From the NCBI GenBank assembly GCA_963838795.1, contig CAWISL010000006.1, forward strand, positions 20,271 through 84,270: a stretch of 64,000 nucleotides of DNA, read 5' to 3'. The notes beneath the pieces are model-generated. The model worked only from the letters and a program-made list of their open reading frames with translations. It did not search any database and was not told where the DNA came from. The DNA is from JAIBJN01 sp963838795 (GTDB taxonomy: Bacteria > Actinomycetota > Thermoleophilia > Gaiellales > Gaiellaceae). The position numbers and the translations under genes are program-made. Numbering within the stretch: position 1 is the first letter of the stretch; every line of letters begins with the position of its first letter. Positions 7,087-15,086 of this stretch are shown here, in pieces.

Positions 7087-7848
7087 GTGCGCCCTCTGTC
7101 GGCGACGGACACGGAGGCGGCCAAGCTAGCTCGGCTGATCGTCGAGCACCAGCCCTGTGTCGCGCTGACTGGAGCGGGCGTCTCAACCGAGAGCGGCGTC
7201 CCGGACTTCCGCTCCGCCTCCGGCATGTGGGCCGAGTTCGATCCGCGCGAGTACGCGACTCTCGGCGCCTTCCGGCGGGATCCCGAGAAGGTCTGGCGCT
7301 TCTATGCGCCGCGCTTCGCCATGCTCACGGAGGTCGAGCCGAACCCCGCGCACTTCGCCCTCGCCGAGCTGGAGCGGCGCGGGCTCGTACGGGCGATCGT
7401 CACCCAGAACATCGACCTGCTGCACCAGCGCGCCGGGTCGCTGGACGTGGTGGAGGTGCACGGCTCGATCCGGACGTCGTCCTGTCCCGGCTGCGGCGCG
7501 GTCTATGCGCTGGCCGACGTCGTGCCGCTGATCGAGGCGCACGGCGCGCCGCCCTGTCCCGCCTGTGGCGCGATCCTGAAGCCTGACGTCATCTTCTTCG
7601 ACGAGCTCCTGCCGGAGGACGCGATCAATCGGGCGGTCGAGCTGGCGGAGGAGGCGGCGCTGCTGCTTGTCGTCGGCTCGTCGCTCGAGGTCTACCCCGT
7701 CGCCGACCTGCCGCGCTCGACGCTCGCAGCCGGGGGCAAGGTCGCCGTCGTGAACCGGACGCCAACGTGGGTGGACACCCGCGCCGACCTGGTCGTCCAC
7801 GAGAGCGCTGCCGAGACGCTGGCGGTAGTCACGGGGGCGCTCGGCTAG
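7087..7848 (+). CDS. NAD-dependent protein deacylase (sirtuin)
   Basis: About 253 residues. SIR2 enzymes remove acyl groups from lysines using NAD. Visible motifs are GAGVSTESGVPDFRS at 29-43, TQNIDLLHQRAG, the catalytic His in VEVHGSIR, a zinc ribbon CPGC...CPAC, and VVGSSLEVYPVADLP. The GTG start at 7087 is preferred because a TTG at 7054 lies inside the upstream gene. It follows that gene by 10 bases. An N-terminal fragment of a related sirtuin lies upstream. Confidence 0.93.
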   Translation: MRPLSATDTEAAKLARLIVEHQPCVALTGAGVSTESGVPDFRSASGMWAEFDPREYATLGAFRRDPEKVWRFYAPRFAMLTEVEPNPAHFALAELERRGLVRAIVTQNIDLLHQRAGSLDVVEVHGSIRTSSCPGCGAVYALADVVPLIEAHGAPPCPACGAILKPDVIFFDELLPEDAINRAVELAEEAALLLVVGSSLEVYPVADLPRSTLAAGGKVAVVNRTPTWVDTRADLVVHESAAETLAVVTGALG

Positions 7849-7910
7849 TTACGGCCGGAGGCCGGGGGCCGCCGAGAAGCGGGGGTGTACCTGGCTAGGC
7901 TAACTCCGAC

Positions 7911-9782
7911 ATGGCCACCGCAACGGAGACGACCCGTGGGGAGCGCATTGAGACGCAGCTGAAAGGGCTTCCCGCGAAGCCGGGCGTCTACCTCTTCCGC
8001 GACGCGAAAGGCACAGTTCTCTACGTCGGCAAGGCCAAGTCCCTGCGCCCGCGCGTGCGCTCGTACTTCCGCGGCGGAGACAGCCGGCTCGGGCTCGACC
8101 GGCTGATCGAGCGTGTGGAGCAGATCGAGGTCATCGTCACGTCGACCGAGGTGGAGGCCTTCCACCTCGAGCAAAACCTGATCAAGCGCCACAGGCCGAC
8201 CTTCAACGTCCGCCTGCGCGACGACAAGAGCTACCCCTACATCGCGGTGACCGTCGAGGACGAGTACCCGCGGGTGATGTTCACGCGGGAGCGGCATCGG
8301 CGCGGGGTCACCTACTTCGGGCCGTACGCCTCCGCGAAGAAGGTCCGGGAGACGCTGGACGTCTTGAACCGCGTCTTCCCGTATCGGCCGTGCGAGGGGC
8401 CGCAGCCCGGCCGCCACTCGGGCATTCCGTGCCTGGACTACCACATCGAGCGCTGCCTGGCCCCCTGCGTCGGGTACGTCACCAAGGAGGACTATCGCCG
8501 GATCATCGAGCGCGTGATCGAGTTCCTCTCGGGCGATTCGCGGCCCGTGCTGCGCGAGCTGGAAGGGAAGATGCGCGACGCGGCCGAGCGCCAGGAGTTC
8601 GAGGAGGCGGCCCGCTATCGCAACAGGCTCACGGCTGTCAGGCACCTAGCCGAGCGGCAGGCGGCCGACAAGCGCGCCATCGGGACGGTCGACGTGATCG
8701 GCATCGCGGCGAGCGGCCGAACGGCTGCGGTGCAGATCTTCCCGCTCCGCGGAGGCCGGTTGGTCGACCGGCACACGTTCTACCTGGAGAACGAGGCCGG
8801 GGAGGACGTCCCGCAGCTCCTCGAGTCCTTCTGCCTCGAGTACTACGGCGGCGCACCGAGCATCCCTCCGCTGATCGTCGTCCCGCCCGACGTGGGCCCG
8901 ACCGACGCGCTCGCCGGGTACCTGTCCGACCTGCGCGGCTCGCGGGTGGAGGTGCGCCCGTCGCGCCGCGGCGAGAAGCGGCGCCTACAGGAGCTGGCCC
9001 AGCAGAACGCCGAGCTGGCGCTCGAGAGCGACGCCGCCAGCCGCGAGCGGAAGCGCCTGCGCCGCATCGAGGCGCTCGAGGAGCTGCGCGAGTGCCTCAA
9101 CCTCGAGAGCCTCCCGATTCGCATCGAGTGCTTCGACATCTCGAACATCCAGGGAGAGTCACCCGTCGGCTCGATGGTGGTCTTCCAGGACGCCATGCCC
9201 AAGAAGGCGCACTACCGGAAGTTCGGGATCAAGGGCGTGGAAGGCCCCGACGACTTCGCGATGATGGCCGAGGTTGTCTCCCGCCGCTTCGCCCGCGCGA
9301 AGGAAGTGACGGCCGAGCGCTACGACGAGGGCTTCGCGGCGATCCCCAACCTCGTCGTCGTCGACGGCGGCAAGGGGCAGCTCTCGGCCGCGCTCGCCGC
9401 CATCCAGGCCTACGACCTGCCTCGCGTCGCGGTGATCGCGCTGGCGAAGCGGGAGGAGGAGGTCTTCGTCCCGGGCCGGTCGGAGCCGATCGTCCTGCCC
9501 AACGACTCGGCCGGCCTGCAGCTTCTCCAGCGGATCCGCGACGAAGCGCACCGCTTCGCGCTCGGCTTCCACCGCCGCCGCCGCGACGCGAAGGCGCGAG
9601 AGTCGATCCTGGATGCCTTGCCCGGCGTCGGCCCCGCGCGCAAGCGGGCGCTGATTCAGCACTTCGGCTCGCCGGAGCGCCTGCTCGAGGCGAGCCCGGA
9701 GGAGCTGGAGGGCGTCCCCGGCGTCCCGGCCAAGGTCGGCCGGGAGATCCACGCCGCGCTCCATCGAGCCGGCGGCGCATAG
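7911..9782 (+). CDS. uvrC: Excinuclease ABC subunit C
   Basis: A 623-residue nuclease subunit of nucleotide excision repair that makes both incisions with UvrB. In order: GIY-YIG domain (GVYLF at 25-29, LYVGKA at 37-42), a central Cys-containing region (CLDYHIERCLAPCVGYV), UVR motif (about 205-240), the UvrC RNase H-like domain (FDISNIQGESPVGSMVVF, VVDGGKGQL) and C-terminal helix-hairpin-helix motifs (ILDALPGVGPARKRAL). Full length. In many actinobacteria uvrC is linked to rapZ, yvcK and whiA; here rapZ and yvcK are absent and whiA lies 5 kb away. Confidence 0.98.
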   Translation: MATATETTRGERIETQLKGLPAKPGVYLFRDAKGTVLYVGKAKSLRPRVRSYFRGGDSRLGLDRLIERVEQIEVIVTSTEVEAFHLEQNLIKRHRPTFNVRLRDDKSYPYIAVTVEDEYPRVMFTRERHRRGVTYFGPYASAKKVRETLDVLNRVFPYRPCEGPQPGRHSGIPCLDYHIERCLAPCVGYVTKEDYRRIIERVIEFLSGDSRPVLRELEGKMRDAAERQEFEEAARYRNRLTAVRHLAERQAADKRAIGTVDVIGIAASGRTAAVQIFPLRGGRLVDRHTFYLENEAGEDVPQLLESFCLEYYGGAPSIPPLIVVPPDVGPTDALAGYLSDLRGSRVEVRPSRRGEKRRLQELAQQNAELALESDAASRERKRLRRIEALEELRECLNLESLPIRIECFDISNIQGESPVGSMVVFQDAMPKKAHYRKFGIKGVEGPDDFAMMAEVVSRRFARAKEVTAERYDEGFAAIPNLVVVDGGKGQLSAALAAIQAYDLPRVAVIALAKREEEVFVPGRSEPIVLPNDSAGLQLLQRIRDEAHRFALGFHRRRRDAKARESILDALPGVGPARKRALIQHFGSPERLLEASPEELEGVPGVPAKVGREIHAALHRAGGA

Positions 9783-9787
9783 CGGCA

Positions 9788-9817
9788 GGGCCGGCCCGGG
9801 AAGCCCCGAGCCGGCCC
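9788..9817. terminator. G+C-rich hairpin between convergent genes
   Basis: The arms 9788-9800 and 9805-9817 pair over 12 of 13 positions around a 4-base loop, between the ends of uvrC (+) and the AHSA1-like gene (-). No U-tract follows, so it is a candidate bidirectional terminator only. Confidence 0.5.
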
Positions 9818-9838
9818 AAGTGCCACAGGCCGCCGCGC

Positions 9839-10324
9839 TCAGCGCAGCGAGATCGCGACCTGCTCGAGGAGATCCATCGCGTCCTGCATCCCGGCTTCCA
9901 TCCCGGACTCGATGTGGGCGTCGCGGTGCTCCTTGCTCGAGTGCTCCACGAGGATCGTGAGCGTCGTGCGCCCGTCCACCTCGGTGAGGGTCAGGGTGTC
10001 CAGCGCCTCGGCGTCGGGCATGCCCTCGAAGACCTCGGTCGAGACGAGCCTCTCGTTCGGGACGATCTCGCGGTACTCGCCGTGGAAGCCGACCTCGAAG
10101 CCGCCTTCCGCGATCATGACGTAGCGCCAGGTGCCCCCGACGCGCAGGTCGATCTCGGCGACGGTCATCTCGCCGCGGTTCGCATGCCACCAGCTCCGCA
10201 CGAGCTCGGGGGTCGTCCACGCCTTGTAGACCAGGTGCTTGGGCGCGTCGAACTCCCTGGTGATCAGGATCTGCTCGTTGGTCGGGAGCGTCACCGTTGC
10301 CGTTCCGCTACTCGTTGCTGCCAT
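9839..10324 (-). CDS. SRPBCC/AHSA1-family protein
   Basis: A 161-residue START-like fold protein of the activator-of-Hsp90-ATPase-1-like family. Visible are the N-terminal strand/helix ILITREFDAPKHLVYKAWTT, SWWHANRGEMTVAEIDLRVGG, the central YREIVPNERLV and the TLTEVDGRTTLTILVEH strand pair. These proteins have a hydrophobic cavity of usually unknown ligand. It overlaps the end of the upstream ArsR gene by 17 bases, the common ArsR-AHSA1 pairing in which the regulator controls the pair. Confidence 0.88.
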   Translation of the reverse strand: MAATSSGTATVTLPTNEQILITREFDAPKHLVYKAWTTPELVRSWWHANRGEMTVAEIDLRVGGTWRYVMIAEGGFEVGFHGEYREIVPNERLVSTEVFEGMPDAEALDTLTLTEVDGRTTLTILVEHSSKEHRDAHIESGMEAGMQDAMDLLEQVAISLR

Positions 10325-10661
10325 CGTCTTCCTCCTTCTCTTTGAGTTCCTCCAACACGAGATCCAGCCGGTCGAACCGCTCCGACCACGAGCGCTCGTA
10401 AGCCTTTACCCAGTCGTGGATGGGCTTGAGCGCGTGGCCGTTCAGCCGGTAGAGCCGCTGCCGTCCTTCGTCGCGCACCTCGACCGCCCCCACTTCCCTG
10501 AGCACCCGCAGGTGCTTGGACACCTGCGGTTGGGCCAGGCCGAGCGTCGTGACGAGGTCGTTCACGGGTCGTTCCCCGCCGGCGAGGACGTCCAGGATCT
10601 GCCGCCGCCGGGGCTCCGCCACCGCGTTGAACGCATCCGCTGTCGTCGCTGCTCGTGCCAT
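10308..10661 (-). CDS. ArsR-family winged-helix repressor
   Basis: About 117 residues with the ArsR wHTH: AFNAVAEPRRRQILDVLAGG, QPQVSKHLRVLREVGAVEVR and RQRLYRLNGHALKPIHDW. There are no metal-binding Cys clusters, so it resembles the SRPBCC-linked subgroup and not metal sensors. The start is ATG 10661; ATG 10673 is an alternative that lies inside the inverted repeat. It is the first gene of a two-gene leftward operon and probably autoregulates through the repeat just upstream. Confidence 0.88.
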   Translation of the reverse strand: MARAATTADAFNAVAEPRRRQILDVLAGGERPVNDLVTTLGLAQPQVSKHLRVLREVGAVEVRDEGRQRLYRLNGHALKPIHDWVKAYERSWSERFDRLDLVLEELKEKEEDDGSNE

Positions 10662-10671
10662 GGCGAGCATC

Positions 10672-10691
10672 ATATACCTATATAGGAATAT
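10672..10691. promoter_or_regulatory. A+T-rich inverted repeat, likely ArsR operator/promoter
   Basis: ATATACCTATATAGGAATAT is a 20-bp inverted repeat with a single mismatched pair and a perfect CCTATATAGG core (10677-10686). It is one of the most A+T-rich spots in this region and lies directly upstream of the ArsR start. It also faces the divergent FrnE-like gene starting at 10738, so it could affect both directions. Confidence 0.55.
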
Positions 10692-10737
10692 GTCAACTGC
10701 CCTGCCTCCCTTCCGTCGCAGCAGTAGCCTGGAGGCG

Positions 10738-11358
10738 ATGGACGCGCTGCCGGTCGCGATCTGGAGCGACTACACCTGACCGTTCTGCTACGTCGGCCTC
10801 GCCCGGGCCGAATGGCTGGAGCGCCGGTTCGGCGCGCAGGTCGACTGGTTCCCCTTTTTCCTCCATCCCGAGTACCCCGCCGAAGGGTTGCCCCGGAGCG
10901 ACCTGGAGCGGCGCTACGGACCGGGCATCCACGAGCACACGGAGCGTCTGGTCGAGGCCGCCGGGCTGACGTACGCGCCCTCGCCGAAGCTCCCGAACAC
11001 CTTGCACGCGCTCGAGGTGACCGAGCTCGCCCGCGACCGCGGCCTGCACAAGCCGGTGCATGCGCGGCTCATGCACGCGTACTGGTCGGAGGCGAAGGAT
11101 CTCGGGGACGACGACGTGCTCCTCGACCTCGCCTCGGAGGCCGGGCTCGACCGTGACGAGGCGGCCGATGTCCTCTCCGATAGCCACTACGCCGATCGGA
11201 TCGTCGCCTCGACCCAGGACGCGAACCGGCTCGGGATCAACGCCATCCCCGCGTTCGTGCTCGACCGGCGTCTCCTCGTCCTCGGCGCCCAGCCCGAGGC
11301 GGCCTTCGAGCAGGCGGTCGCGCAGCTCGAGGACGACGGCCCGCCCTCGGGCGATTGA
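10738..11358 (+). CDS. FrnE/DsbA-family oxidoreductase with in-frame TGA, putative selenoprotein (UPFC active site)
   Basis: From ATG 10738 (GGAGG two bases upstream) the frame reads MDALPVAIWSDYT, then TGA at 10777-10779, then PFCYVGLARAEWLERRFG, and continues for 206 codons to 11358. FrnE-like DsbA proteins have SDxxCPxCYVG at this place, so the TGA replaces exactly the first Cys of CxxC. The remainder is intact: FPFFLHPEYP, LARDRGLHKPVHARLMHAYW, TQDANRLGINAIPAFVLDRR. A stem-loop with suitable spacing follows the TGA. Reading TGA as selenocysteine gives a complete 206-residue protein. Alternatives are a sequencing error or a nonsense mutation. The next usable start lies beyond the active site, so a truncated product would be inactive. 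The expected role is thiol-disulfide exchange in the cytosol. Confidence 0.75.
10793..10811 (+). promoter_or_regulatory. Candidate bacterial SECIS stem-loop
   Basis: TCGGCC (10793-10798) pairs fully with GGCCGA (10806-10811), and a U-G pair (10799/10805) can close a CGCCC apical loop that starts 20 bases after the TGA. Bacterial SECIS elements lie just downstream of the UGA, with an apical loop about 16-37 bases away and a G in the first two loop bases. All three conditions are met. The lower stem is weak. Confidence 0.4.
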
Positions 11359-11420
11359 CAGCTGCTCGAGGCCGTGGAATTCTCGGCCACGAGGCGAGCT
11401 CAACCGGGAAGGGAGGGGTC

Positions 11421-12965
11421 ATGGAACACCACGGCTCGGAGAGCTACTACATCCTCGGCGAGGGGCTCCTCGGAGAGAGCGACGGCGGGCGCGAACGCGT
11501 CCTCGCAGCCGCGGTTGAGGCCGCCGCGCCGCCGTTTCGCTTCACGAGGCTCGGCCCGAAGGGGCCTCCGCTGTCCGATTCGACGTTGGAGCGGGTCGCC
11601 GATGCGATGACCGCAAGCGACAGCCGTCGCGAGTCGCGGATCCCGGCCGGCTACACGTACCTCGGCCAGTTCGTCGATCACGACCTCACATTCGACGAGA
11701 CGACGGTCATGCTCGGCGAACGGATCACGCCCGCCCAGCTTGTTCAGGCTCGCTCGCCGAGCCTCGACCTCGATTCGCTCTACGGCGCGGGCCCTCAGGA
11801 TCCGGACTCGGCCAAGTTCTACGACGACATCCGCCTCAAGATGGGGAGGACCGACGCAGTCGGCGGCGACAGGGCGCGGCAGGGCTTCGACCTCCCGCGG
11901 CGCTCGAGCGGGACCGCGGCGGAGCGGCGTCAGGCGGTGATCCCCGACAGGCGGAACGACGAGAACCTCGCCGTGGCGTCGACGCACCTGGCCCTCATGC
12001 GCTTCCACAACCGCGTCGTCGACCGGCTGGCGTCATCGGTTCCACAGGCTCAGCGGTTCGTGAGAGCCAGGGAGCGGGTCGTCAAGCACTACCAGTGGCT
12101 GCTCCGCCACGACTACCTGCCGCGAATTTGCGACCCCGCGGTCGTTCGGGACGTGTTCACGAACAACCGCAAAGTGTTCGAGGTGGGCGCTGCGCCGACG
12201 GACGTCCCGACGATGCCGATCGAGTTCTCCGTCGCCGCGTTCCGGCTCGGGCACAGCATGGTCAGGGACGAGTACAGCTGGAATCGGCGCTTCGACTTCG
12301 GAAGCGCCACGCTCGGTCTCCTCTTCGACTTCTCCGGCCTGAGCGGTAGCCTCGGCGGTGGGCGGCGCCTGCCCAGCAACTGGATCGCGGACTTCCGCAG
12401 GCTCTTCGACTTCGACCAGGCCGACCGGGATGATCTGACCGTCCCAGCCGCGAGGTTCAACCGCGCCATGCGGATCGACACGGCGGTCGTCGGCTCGCTC
12501 CGGAGGCTCCGCCGGGTCACGCCCGGCGAGACGCGCAACCTTGCCCTCCGCAACCTGCTCCGGGCCAAGATGCTGCGGCTCGCCACCGGCCAGCAGATGG
12601 CGAGGCTCCTGCGCAGCAAGGGCGTCGCGGTGACGACGCTCACGAAGGCGCAGATCAGAAACGGCAGCAACGGCGCCGAGCTCGACGGGCTCACCGCGGC
12701 GCAGCGCGACGCGTTCCTCCGGGACACGCCGCTCTGGTTCTACATCCTGCGAGAGGCCGAGCTCGGCGGCGGGAAGCTTCGCGGGGTCGGCGCCCGGCTC
12801 GTAGCGGAGACGTTCCACCGCGCGATGGAGGGGAGCGAGTTCTCGATCGTCCGCGAACCGACTTGGCGCCCGACGCTGGGGCCGGACTCGACCACGTTCC
12901 GGATGGTCGACCTCCTCCTGTTCGCCGCGAACGGGAAGAAGTCGGTGATCGCGCCCTTGGGTTAA
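11421..12965 (+). CDS. Animal-type haem peroxidase
   Basis: A 514-residue protein of the peroxidase-cyclooxygenase superfamily. Visible are AGYTYLGQFVDHDLTFDET with presumed distal His87, the calcium-loop-like LDLDSLYGAGP, the block DRRNDENLAVASTHLALMRF (the conserved D-x-R-x-x-E region), and AAFRLGHSMVRDEYSWN with presumed proximal His278. There is no signal peptide, so it may be cytosolic or use another export route. ATG 11421 follows GGGAGGGG. It lies 62 bases after the FrnE-like gene and overlaps the convergent pruA by 4 bases. The substrate is unknown. Confidence 0.9.
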   Translation: MEHHGSESYYILGEGLLGESDGGRERVLAAAVEAAAPPFRFTRLGPKGPPLSDSTLERVADAMTASDSRRESRIPAGYTYLGQFVDHDLTFDETTVMLGERITPAQLVQARSPSLDLDSLYGAGPQDPDSAKFYDDIRLKMGRTDAVGGDRARQGFDLPRRSSGTAAERRQAVIPDRRNDENLAVASTHLALMRFHNRVVDRLASSVPQAQRFVRARERVVKHYQWLLRHDYLPRICDPAVVRDVFTNNRKVFEVGAAPTDVPTMPIEFSVAAFRLGHSMVRDEYSWNRRFDFGSATLGLLFDFSGLSGSLGGGRRLPSNWIADFRRLFDFDQADRDDLTVPAARFNRAMRIDTAVVGSLRRLRRVTPGETRNLALRNLLRAKMLRLATGQQMARLLRSKGVAVTTLTKAQIRNGSNGAELDGLTAAQRDAFLRDTPLWFYILREAELGGGKLRGVGARLVAETFHRAMEGSEFSIVREPTWRPTLGPDSTTFRMVDLLLFAANGKKSVIAPLG

Positions 12966-14602
12966 CTCCCGTCCGGGGCCATGAACGGGTAGCGATAGTC
13001 CGTCGGCGGGACGAAGGTCTCCTTGATCGTCCGCGGGCTCACCCAGCGGATCAGGTTCCAGAGCGAGCCGGCCTTGTCGTTCGTCCCGGACGCGCGCGCG
13101 CCGCCGAAGGGCTGCTGGGCGACGACCGCGCCCGTGGGCTTGTCGTTGACGTAGAGGTTCCCGGCCGTGTAGCGGAGGACGTCGGAGGCCTCGATCACGG
13201 CCTCGCGCTCGCCGGCGAAGATCGCCCCGGTGAGCGCATAAGGCGCCGTCTTGTCGATCAGCTCCAGCGTCTCCTCCCAGCTCCCGTCCGGGTAGACGAA
13301 GGTCGTGACGACCGGGCCGAAGAGCTCGTCCCGCAGAAGGCGGAAGTCGGGATCCTTTGTGCGGATGACCGTCGGTTGCACGAAGTACCCCTCGCTGTCG
13401 TCGTACCCGCCGCCGACGACGACCTCGCTCTTCGCGTCGGCCTTCGCCTCCTCGATCGCCTCCTTCTGCGTGGCGAACGAGCTGGCGTCGATGACGGCCC
13501 CCATGAAGTTCGAGAAGTCGGAGACGTCGCCGTACTTGAGCTCCCCGACCTGCGAGACGAGCTGCTCCTGGATGGCCGGCCACATGCTCTCGGGGGCGTA
13601 GACGCGTGAAGCGGCCGAGCACTTCTGGCCCTGGTACTCGAAGGAGCCGCGCAGGATCGCCGTGGCGACGGCCTCGGCGTCCGCGGTCGGGTGCGCGACG
13701 ATGAAGTCCTTGCCGCCGGTCTCCCCGACGATGCGCGGGTAGCTGCGGTAGCCGGCGATGTTCTCTCCGATCGTCTTCCACATCCCCTGGAAGACGGCTG
13801 TCGAGCCGGTGAAGTGGACGCCGGCGAGATCGGAGCTCGCGAGCGCCGCGTCGCCGATGTCCTTGCCCGAGCCGTAGACGAGGTTGATGACCCCGTCCGG
13901 GAGCCCGGCCTCCTGGAAGATCCGCATCGTGTAGTAGGCGGAGAGCATCGCCGTCGAGGCGGGCTTCCAGAGGACGGTGTTGCCCATGAGCGCCGGCGCG
14001 CCGGTGAGATTGCCGCCGATGGCGGTGAAGTTGAACGGCGAGACCGCGAAGACGAAGCCCTCGAGCGGCCGGTACTCCAGGCGGTTCCAGACACCCGGGC
14101 TCGAGACGGGCTGCTCTTCGTACATTCGCGTCATGAACGCGGGGTTGAAGCGCCAGAAGTCGATCAGCTCGCAGGCCGCGTCGATCTCGGCCTGATGGGC
14201 CGTCTTCGACTGGCCCAGCATCGTGGCCGCGTTCAGGGTGTCGCGCCACGGTCCTGCGAGGAGCTCCGCCGCGCGGAGGAAGATGGCGGCTCGTTCCTCC
14301 CAGGGAACGCGATGCCAGTCCTCCCACGCCTCGGCCGAGGCCGCGATCGCCGCCTCGACCTCCTTCGGCCCGCCCTGGTGGACGTCGGCGAGGACGTGAT
14401 CCTTGTCGTGCGGCATGACCGCCTGCTTCGTCTTCCCGGTCTGGACATCCCGGCCGCCGATCACGAGCGGGATCTCGATTCGCTCGTTCTTCATCTGCTC
14501 GAGCCGGAGCTGGAGGCTGGCGCGCTCGGGCGAGCCGGGCGCGTAGTCGCGGATCGGCTCGTTCACCGGCGGCGGGACGCGGAAGATCCCCGGAGCGCTC
14601 AC
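12962..14602 (-). CDS. pruA: L-glutamate gamma-semialdehyde (delta-1-pyrroline-5-carboxylate) dehydrogenase
   Basis: About 546 residues of the monofunctional P5C dehydrogenase group, oxidising glutamate semialdehyde to glutamate with NAD in proline and arginine catabolism. Family sequences visible are NEPIRDYAPGSPERASLQ at the N-terminus, FNFTAIGGNLTGAPALMGN, catalytic Glu in RIVGETGGKDFI, catalytic Cys in YQGQKCSAASRVY, and QQPFGGARASGTNDKAG. The GTG at 14602 is chosen because the longer ATG 14629 would overlap the divergent ogt start. No proline dehydrogenase gene is adjacent. Confidence 0.96.
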   Translation of the reverse strand: MSAPGIFRVPPPVNEPIRDYAPGSPERASLQLRLEQMKNERIEIPLVIGGRDVQTGKTKQAVMPHDKDHVLADVHQGGPKEVEAAIAASAEAWEDWHRVPWEERAAIFLRAAELLAGPWRDTLNAATMLGQSKTAHQAEIDAACELIDFWRFNPAFMTRMYEEQPVSSPGVWNRLEYRPLEGFVFAVSPFNFTAIGGNLTGAPALMGNTVLWKPASTAMLSAYYTMRIFQEAGLPDGVINLVYGSGKDIGDAALASSDLAGVHFTGSTAVFQGMWKTIGENIAGYRSYPRIVGETGGKDFIVAHPTADAEAVATAILRGSFEYQGQKCSAASRVYAPESMWPAIQEQLVSQVGELKYGDVSDFSNFMGAVIDASSFATQKEAIEEAKADAKSEVVVGGGYDDSEGYFVQPTVIRTKDPDFRLLRDELFGPVVTTFVYPDGSWEETLELIDKTAPYALTGAIFAGEREAVIEASDVLRYTAGNLYVNDKPTGAVVAQQPFGGARASGTNDKAGSLWNLIRWVSPRTIKETFVPPTDYRYPFMAPDGS

Positions 14603-14627
14603 GACTCGGCATTCTATGGGCGTGGGC

Positions 14628-15086
14628 ATGGACGTGGTGGCGTACGACGTGCCGGCCTGGGGGGTCGGCGAGCTCTACTTCAAGGCCGGGAAGCTCCTCT
14701 ATCACGAGCTCCCGCGAGCGGGCTCGTCGGGGGCAGACCGCTCGGAGCATCCGCTCGCCGAGCGCGTGCTGGCGTATTTCCGCGGCGAGCGCGCCTCCTT
14801 CAGGGACGTGGAGCTCGACGCGGACTGGGCGACGCCGTTCCAGCAGGCGCTCGCAGAGGCTCTGCGGGCCGTTCCCTGGGGCGAGGTGGTCACCTACGGC
14901 GAGCTGGCGGCGCTCGCAGGCCGCCCTCGCGCGCCGCGCGCCGCGGGGACGTTCTGTGCCGAGAACGCGTTCCCGCTGATCGTCCCGTGCCATCGCGTCG
15001 TCGCCTCGTCGGGGCTCGGGAGCTACGGCTCGCTGGGCGTCGAGTACAAGCGGCGGCTGCTCGCGCTGGAGGGCGTAGCTCTCTGA
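14628..15086 (+). CDS. ogt: Methylated-DNA-[protein]-cysteine S-methyltransferase
   Basis: About 152 residues. It repairs O6-alkylguanine by stoichiometric transfer of the alkyl group to its own cysteine. The C-terminal domain has VPWGEVVTYGELAALAG (helix-turn-helix region), NAFPLIVPCHRVV with the acceptor Cys in PCHRV, and SSGLGSYGSLGVEYKRRLL. The N-terminal domain is short and degenerate. ATG 14628 or 14616 can serve as start. Its TGA overlaps the presumed first codon of whiA, suggesting translational coupling. Confidence 0.93.
   Translation: MDVVAYDVPAWGVGELYFKAGKLLYHELPRAGSSGADRSEHPLAERVLAYFRGERASFRDVELDADWATPFQQALAEALRAVPWGEVVTYGELAALAGRPRAPRAAGTFCAENAFPLIVPCHRVVASSGLGSYGSLGVEYKRRLLALEGVAL

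Noticed and set aside
10888..11358. Short 156-residue gene starting after the TGA
   Set aside because: This start would remove the whole thioredoxin-fold active site; homology continues upstream through the TGA to ATG 10738.
12033..14993. 986-codon open frame on the minus strand overlapping the peroxidase, pruA and ogt genes
   Set aside because: It is antisense or out of frame to clear genes with conserved motifs, and its Arg/Gly/Pro-rich composition is typical of shadow frames in G+C-rich DNA.
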